A stretch of 64,000 nt of DNA from Lachnospiraceae bacterium. GTDB taxonomy: Bacteria > Bacillota > Clostridia > Lachnospirales > Lachnospiraceae. Within the stretch, counting starts at the first letter, position 1. Each line of letters starts with the position of its first letter. Shown one piece after another: positions 59,885 through 64,000 of the stretch. Where the stretch lies: NCBI GenBank assembly GCA_028693165.1, contig JAQUVX010000007.1:62001-126000 (forward strand), read 5' to 3'. The notes beneath the pieces are model-generated. The model ran no database searches and had not been told where the DNA came from. It was given only the letters and a program-made list of their open reading frames with translations. Made by a program: the position numbers and the translations under genes.

Positions 59885-61232
59885 TCTTCAAATCCTCCAC
59901 GATCTCATTGTAACGCTTTTTGTTCAAGCGATAGAAAAACAGAACAACTGCTGTTATAATCCATAATACCCCTGGAATTGTACTAAAGCAATGCTTCATT
60001 ACAGCAAGTACGGCAGGATTCTGTGCCTGGTTCGCCACATATCCGAATTTACCAAGCAGCCCGGCAAGAAGTGCTGTTCCGATTGCCATTCCGACTTTGT
60101 TTCCAAGAGACACAAACGCATACTGAAACCCATCATTTCTAAGTCCGGTCTTCCACTGCCCATATTCTACACAGTCTGGAATAATCGCATAGATTGCTGT
60201 ATTGAAGCCAGAAAAGAAGAACTGGGTCACCCCTGACAGTCCATAGAATATCAGTGCATTCTCCTTTACATTAAAGAAGTATAGTGCCAGCATACTAATC
60301 CCTGTAAACAAAGCAAATGCAGACGCTGCACGTCCCTTATTACTTAATTTTTTAAATACCGGCTGGAAGCAGGCTGCCCCAATAATCGATGGGATGATGG
60401 TACACATCGCATATGTAGTATAGTAGGACGCACTTCCTTCTACATAAGTAAAATAATATAAAACATCTGCATTTCTTCCATATAACGTAAAACCAAAGAG
60501 AACCTGACCAATCAGGGCCAACAAGTATGGACGGTTCTGCATGACTGCCTGAAGCTGTATCCTGATGGAGATTTTTTCTTTTTCGGGCATAGTCACTACT
60601 TCCTTTGTTTTTGCAAAGCAGAAAAAATGACATGCCGTAAAGATGCATCCATAAATAACAGCTACAACAAAATAGCCTTTTTGTGCACTGTCAGCACCAA
60701 AGTACGATATCAATGGCACCGTAATAATATTGATCACACCGATTGCGATCATCGCTGATACAGATCTTGAAGTATTGATTTTGGCACGCTCATCAATATT
60801 TTGTGTCATGGCACCACAAAGTGTACCATACGGAATGTTGACACAGGTATACCCCAAAACCAGCAGACAGTAAGTAATGACCATGTAAAGAATCTTCGCT
60901 GTATTCGGCCAGTCAGGATGTGCCCAGAACGCCATAATCAGCAAAATCGATGTTGCCGGAGCTGCAAAAAGCAGCCATGGACGGTAACGCCCCCATCTTG
61001 ATTTCGTCTTATCCGTTAAACCTCCTACAATGGGGTCATTGATTGCATCCCAGAATCTGGAAAACAACATCAATGCTGACACGGCCGACATACTGATTCC
61101 AAATACATCCGTATAAAATATCATTAAAAAATTACTGACAAACATCCAGCTGAAATTACAGCCAACATCCCCAAAGCCATATGCAATTTTACTCAGCAGC
61201 GGCACTTTTACATTTTTGTTTTCGTTCTCCAT
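59868..61232 (-). CDS. GPH-family sugar/polyol:cation symporter
   Basis: 454 residues, twelve helices, of the glycoside-pentoside-hexuronide family: KIAYGFGDVGCNFSWMFVSN, SRFWDAINDPIVGGLTDKTKSRWGRYRPW, IPYGTLCGAMT. Takes up a glycoside, sugar or polyol with Na+ or H+. RBS GGGAGGG. The middle gene of the operon. Confidence 0.92.
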   Translation of the reverse strand: MENENKNVKVPLLSKIAYGFGDVGCNFSWMFVSNFLMIFYTDVFGISMSAVSALMLFSRFWDAINDPIVGGLTDKTKSRWGRYRPWLLFAAPATSILLIMAFWAHPDWPNTAKILYMVITYCLLVLGYTCVNIPYGTLCGAMTQNIDERAKINTSRSVSAMIAIGVINIITVPLISYFGADSAQKGYFVVAVIYGCIFTACHFFCFAKTKEVVTMPEKEKISIRIQLQAVMQNRPYLLALIGQVLFGFTLYGRNADVLYYFTYVEGSASYYTTYAMCTIIPSIIGAACFQPVFKKLSNKGRAASAFALFTGISMLALYFFNVKENALIFYGLSGVTQFFFSGFNTAIYAIIPDCVEYGQWKTGLRNDGFQYAFVSLGNKVGMAIGTALLAGLLGKFGYVANQAQNPAVLAVMKHCFSTIPGVLWIITAVVLFFYRLNKKRYNEIVEDLKNGKRG

Positions 61233-61263
61233 GATCCCTCCCGATACATTTTACTGTTATGAA

Positions 61264-62295
61264 TTACAGTTTCTCCTGTACGTTGATCAGTACTTTCATG
61301 GTTGTCTCACGATTATCATCAATATATTTGTACGCATCTAAATAATCTGCAAATTTAAAGGTCTTTGAAATTAATGGCCTTAAAGATACCTTTTTTTCGT
61401 TGACAAGACGAATACCATCCAGATAATCATCATGGCGATACATCATGGTGCTCTTGATATCCAGTTCGTGGTCATTTGCCACAGCCAGATCGATTTCTGC
61501 CATACCGGCAAAAACAGCCACTAATACAATTACACTTCCTTTTCTTGCATACTTGATTGCCTGTCCCATGGTGATATTATTTCCGGCACAGTCATAGATT
61601 ACATCTGCTTTATCAGGGCCAAACGCTTGGATCATTGCATCTCCAAAATCCGTAGTTTTTGTGTTGACACAGACATCCACACCACACTCTTTAGCTTTTT
61701 CCAGACGAAGGTCACTGACATCTGTAATCATAACTTTGGCCGCTCCCATACCTTTCGCCGTCTGTGCTACCAGATTGCCGATTGGTCCTGCGCCAAGCAC
61801 TGCAATATTCATTCCGGTTACATCTCCAACCTGCTTTACTCCATGCACTGCGACTGCTAAAGGCTCGATCATTGCCCCTTCTTCATAAGACATCTCCTCC
61901 GGTATCGGAGTCACCTTAGATGCATCTACGACGAAAAACTCAGATGCTGTCCCGGTTGTCTGGAATCCCATAACCTTCAGATCTTCACAAAGGTTGTATT
62001 TTCCATGACGGCACGGATAACAGTGTCCACAATATACCTGTGGTTCAATGGTAACTTTCTGCCCAACCTGAAACTCTGTTACATGGTTCCCCAATTCAAC
62101 AACTTCTCCGGACACCTCATGTCCCTGTGTTACCGGATAGGATGTAAACGGATGTTTTCCGTGATATACGTGAATATCGGACCCACAGATACCAATGTTC
62201 ATAATCTTTACCTTTACCTGATCGTCCTTTACCTCCGGCACCGGAACCTCTTTGAAGATAATCTCACCTGGTTTTGTCATGATCTGCTGCAACAT
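61264..62295 (-). CDS. Zinc-dependent polyol dehydrogenase (sorbitol/iditol type)
   Basis: 343 residues, medium-chain dehydrogenase. Catalytic zinc region ICGSDIHVYHGKHPF and GHEVSGEV; structural zinc cysteines YCGHCYPCRHGKYNLC; Rossmann motif AVLGAGPIGNLVAQ. Oxidises a sugar alcohol to a ketose with NAD(P). RBS AGGAGG. First gene of the structural operon, behind a promoter overlapping a ROK-type operator. Sorbitol is the likeliest substrate, but it is not proven. Confidence 0.9.
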   Translation of the reverse strand: MLQQIMTKPGEIIFKEVPVPEVKDDQVKVKIMNIGICGSDIHVYHGKHPFTSYPVTQGHEVSGEVVELGNHVTEFQVGQKVTIEPQVYCGHCYPCRHGKYNLCEDLKVMGFQTTGTASEFFVVDASKVTPIPEEMSYEEGAMIEPLAVAVHGVKQVGDVTGMNIAVLGAGPIGNLVAQTAKGMGAAKVMITDVSDLRLEKAKECGVDVCVNTKTTDFGDAMIQAFGPDKADVIYDCAGNNITMGQAIKYARKGSVIVLVAVFAGMAEIDLAVANDHELDIKSTMMYRHDDYLDGIRLVNEKKVSLRPLISKTFKFADYLDAYKYIDDNRETTMKVLINVQEKL

Positions 62296-62350
62296 AATTT
62301 TTCCTCCTGATTTTCGTTTGATTTTTGATCTCGATTTACTTTTATCTTAT

Positions 62351-62374
62351 GTTTTATAAATCGTTTTATTAAAG
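62351..62374. promoter_or_regulatory. ROK-type operator of the polyol operon
   Basis: A 24-base AT-rich dyad centred on CG, matching the site at 63664 at 21 of 24 bases by eye (shared core TTTTATAAATCGTTTT). It lies 7 bases downstream of the -10 box. Confidence 0.65.
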
Positions 62375-62381
62375 TAATTAC

Positions 62382-62410
62382 ATTATCATTCTCTTTCAAT
62401 CAAAAGTCAA
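62382..62410 (-). promoter_or_regulatory. Promoter of the polyol operon
   Basis: TTGACT (62405-62410) and GATAAT (62382-62387), 17-base spacer, minus strand. Confidence 0.7.
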
Positions 62411-62482
62411 TCTGTTTTTTTATTTTCACTTATTTCCACAAATCCAGGAGATCGTTTTTGTGCAATTTGACTATTAGGGTCC

Positions 62483-62519
62483 AAAAAAAGCGATGAGTAA
62501 GAGTAACATCACTCATCGC
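62483..62519 (-). terminator. Terminator of the ROK regulator gene
   Basis: Arms GCGATGAGT / ACTCATCGC with a 12-base loop, followed by TTTTTTT on the minus strand, 22 bases after the stop. Confidence 0.92.
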
Positions 62520-62540
62520 TTTCCATTCCACTGCTTCCTG

Positions 62541-63647
62541 TTATGACAGGTCTCTTACAAATTCTTTCAAAAAATGCTTTGCCATACCAATCGCCGATGT
62601 TTCTTTTTTATAGCTACTGTATCTCAGATAACTCAAATCGCCATCAAACAAATTATACTTGAATATGTTTTCCCCAAGCTCCATGCTGTAATCTGCCAGA
62701 TATCCCCCAATTTCTCCGCCCAGAATTATATCTGTATCATATGCCATACGAAGGTTTGAAATCAATATTGCTAGTTTTTCCAAATATTCATGCCACATCG
62801 CGTCTGCTTTTTTATCCTGCCCGAGCATAGACATAAAATCTTCTAAATTTGTCGTTCCATTTGCGGTCAGAACACTGCCTGCACAATATGCATCCGCACA
62901 CCCCTGCTTTCCGCAGTAGCATTTTTTTCCACCTGGTACTAAGATCATATGCCCAAATTCCCCGGCCTTTTTATTCTGGCCGGAAAACAGATTCCCCTGG
63001 ATGCAGATTGCTCCTCCAAGCGTATTGTTCAGTGACAGATAAACCGCATTCTCTATCTCATCCATATTTTCTGCCATCATCGATGCATTTGCATCATTTT
63101 CGAAATAAACTGGAAAAGGCGAGATCTGTTCGATCATTTTCAGGCTGTAATTTTCAAGCTGCAATGCGTGTGACTTCACAAGAATCCTTGCATCCGACTG
63201 AATAATACCCGGTAAAGAAAACCCGATTCCCAAAACCTTATCCCGGTTGATCTCCATCGACAAAAATGTCTGTATCACATCAGAAAGTTTATGATAATAC
63301 GCTATATCGGGTGAAAACACGGCTCTTACACGCTCACTCTTTACTACTTCCCCCGCCATATTCACAAGTACAATTCCGATATGGTTTGCAGTAAGATCAA
63401 CCCCAATCGCATATTTATAATCTTTCCTGATTGCAATCGTCCTTGCTTTTCTGCCACCCGTTGATTCATACTCCCCGACTTCTTCTATCATACCAAGTTC
63501 CATCAGCTCATTTACATTCGTAAGAACAGTAGGCATGCTTAAATTCAGGTCTTTTGCAAGCTCCACCTTAGACGTTTTACCATAGGTTAACATATAAGAT
63601 AAAATCTTTGATTTTGCAATATTCTTTTTGCTCACCAAATTTGTCAT
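62541..63647 (-). CDS. ROK-family transcriptional regulator
   Basis: 368 residues. N-terminal helix-turn-helix (about 15-60, KVELAKDLNLSMPTVLTNV) followed by a ROK sugar-kinase-like domain with a zinc motif (CYCGKQGCADAYC) and the GVDLTANHIGIVLVN phosphate motif. Represses sugar genes and is released by a sugar, as in NagC/XylR. Start at 63647 is preferred (GAGAGG 11 bases upstream) over 63656, which is only 2 bases from it. Separate promoter and terminator. Confidence 0.9.
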   Translation of the reverse strand: MTNLVSKKNIAKSKILSYMLTYGKTSKVELAKDLNLSMPTVLTNVNELMELGMIEEVGEYESTGGRKARTIAIRKDYKYAIGVDLTANHIGIVLVNMAGEVVKSERVRAVFSPDIAYYHKLSDVIQTFLSMEINRDKVLGIGFSLPGIIQSDARILVKSHALQLENYSLKMIEQISPFPVYFENDANASMMAENMDEIENAVYLSLNNTLGGAICIQGNLFSGQNKKAGEFGHMILVPGGKKCYCGKQGCADAYCAGSVLTANGTTNLEDFMSMLGQDKKADAMWHEYLEKLAILISNLRMAYDTDIILGGEIGGYLADYSMELGENIFKYNLFDGDLSYLRYSSYKKETSAIGMAKHFLKEFVRDLS

Positions 63648-63663
63648 TCTACCCATTGCCTCT

Positions 63664-63687
63664 CTTTTATAAATCGTTTTGTAAAAG
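63664..63687. promoter_or_regulatory. ROK-type operator of the regulator gene
   Basis: Dyad of two 11-base arms (CTTTTATAAAT and TTTTGTAAAAG, 9 of 11 complementary) around CG. One base downstream of the -10 box, so self-repression is likely. Confidence 0.65.
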
Positions 63688-63688
63688 C

Positions 63689-63717
63689 ATCATACTACGC
63701 ATTCAAATTTTTGTAAA
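63689..63717 (-). promoter_or_regulatory. Promoter of the ROK regulator gene
   Basis: TTTACA (63712-63717) and TATGAT (63689-63694), 17-base spacer, minus strand. Confidence 0.65.
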
Positions 63718-63754
63718 TGAAAATTTCATTTTTCATTGCAGATAACCACAAACA

Positions 63755-63794
63755 AACAACAAATGCACCTGCAGTTTTTCTCCCACAGGTGCAT
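63755..63794 (-). terminator. Terminator of the ddh gene
   Basis: Arms ATGCACCTG / CAGGTGCAT with a 14-base loop; followed on the minus strand by TTGTTGTTTG. Confidence 0.7.
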
Positions 63795-63815
63795 CCTCAT
63801 ATATAACATTCGCTC

Positions 63816-64000
63816 TTACAGCAAACGTGCCCTGAGTTCCTCTGCGGAAAGCGGACTTAAATACGCCGGTGCAATATCAAATACGGTATGGCATCCGCTC
63901 TTGCCCTCCGCGTTTAAGCGGTAAGCTGCTCTCGCATAGGCAACCAGAACCGAACCGGTAAACTCCGGGTTGGAATCCAGCTTTAAGCTGTATTCGATCA
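63816..64000 (-). CDS. ddh: meso-Diaminopimelate dehydrogenase (partial, C-terminal end)
   Basis: The last 60 codons of a gene that enters from the right edge. LKLDSNPEFTGSVLVAYARA and the end HTVFDIAPAYLSPLSAEELR are very close to the C-terminus of meso-diaminopimelate D-dehydrogenase, which makes meso-DAP for lysine and peptidoglycan in one NADPH-dependent step. The 5' part is outside the window. Confidence 0.88.
   Translation of the reverse strand, partial: IEYSLKLDSNPEFTGSVLVAYARAAYRLNAEGKSGCHTVFDIAPAYLSPLSAEELRARLL

Noticed and set aside
1..64000. CRISPR array, rRNA genes, complete insertion sequence or prophage
   Set aside because: No regular direct repeats with spacers, no rRNA sequence and no intact transposase, integrase or phage structural gene were seen on reading both strands.

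Overview
The window reads as about 64 kb of chromosome from an anaerobic Gram-positive clostridium, most likely Lachnospiraceae. Supporting signs are the McsA-McsB-ClpC operon, a membrane-bound Na+-pumping biotin decarboxylase, a DUF6465-type protein, meso-diaminopimelate dehydrogenase, an Hsp20 gene under a CIRCE-like element, AGGAGG-type ribosome binding sites and sigma-A promoters. Most of the sequence is moderately GC-rich. A block from about 41.6 to 50.3 kb is clearly AT-rich and carries gene debris. No species is claimed. Nearly all genes lie on the minus strand.

Layout. 0-6 kb: alpha-E / circularly permuted ATP-grasp pair with a divergent LysR gene, a nuclease-helicase fusion, MazG and tRNA-Trp. 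6-12.7 kb: radA, a small conserved protein, then the operon gntR-mcsA-mcsB-clpC, in which a YtrA-type GntR regulator occupies the usual place of CtsR. 12.7-18.3 kb: two odd dehydrogenase-like genes and two large exported proteins (cohesin and SH3/glucosaminidase types). 18.4-23.8 kb: decarboxylase operon with a methylmalonyl-CoA-type carboxyltransferase, OadG-like, biotin carrier, OadB and OadA. 23.9-34.4 kb: housekeeping genes (DacF-type carboxypeptidase, DinB, RluA, RNA methyltransferase, SulP, DUF6465, AEC carrier, AzlCD with a divergent LysR). 34.4-41.6 kb: a hairpin-rich intergenic element, an aconitase-family hydratase, patatin, YkgJ-type protein, Hsp20, a pyridoxal kinase, a DNA glycosylase and a tyrosine phosphatase.

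41.6-50.3 kb is accessory: an interrupted DUF6602-like gene, two AAA/DUF4143 ATPases, a ferredoxin-nitroreductase, a Cache-GGDEF protein, a lipoprotein, an XRE/membrane-protein pair, and remnants resembling a recombinase, a Cys-rich KTR protein and a LysR protein. 50.3-56.9 kb is a LysR-linked redox operon with three exported flavodoxin-like proteins (one frameshifted), a MATE transporter, an aldo/keto reductase and a CMD-cupin fusion. 57-58.9 kb is a MarR-MATE pair resembling MepR-MepA. 58.9-63.7 kb is a polyol/sugar operon (Zn dehydrogenase, GPH symporter, PfkB kinase) under a ROK regulator with matching operators. The window ends inside the diaminopimelate dehydrogenase gene.

The observation I rate highest is that the McsB homologue lacks the signature residues of protein arginine kinase (NEEDH reads NGTDH, CPTN reads FPTN, RDxxRA reads LDMARA), while ClpC keeps both glutamates of its phosphoarginine pockets and the operon regulator is GntR-type. 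This suggests a rewired protein quality-control module.
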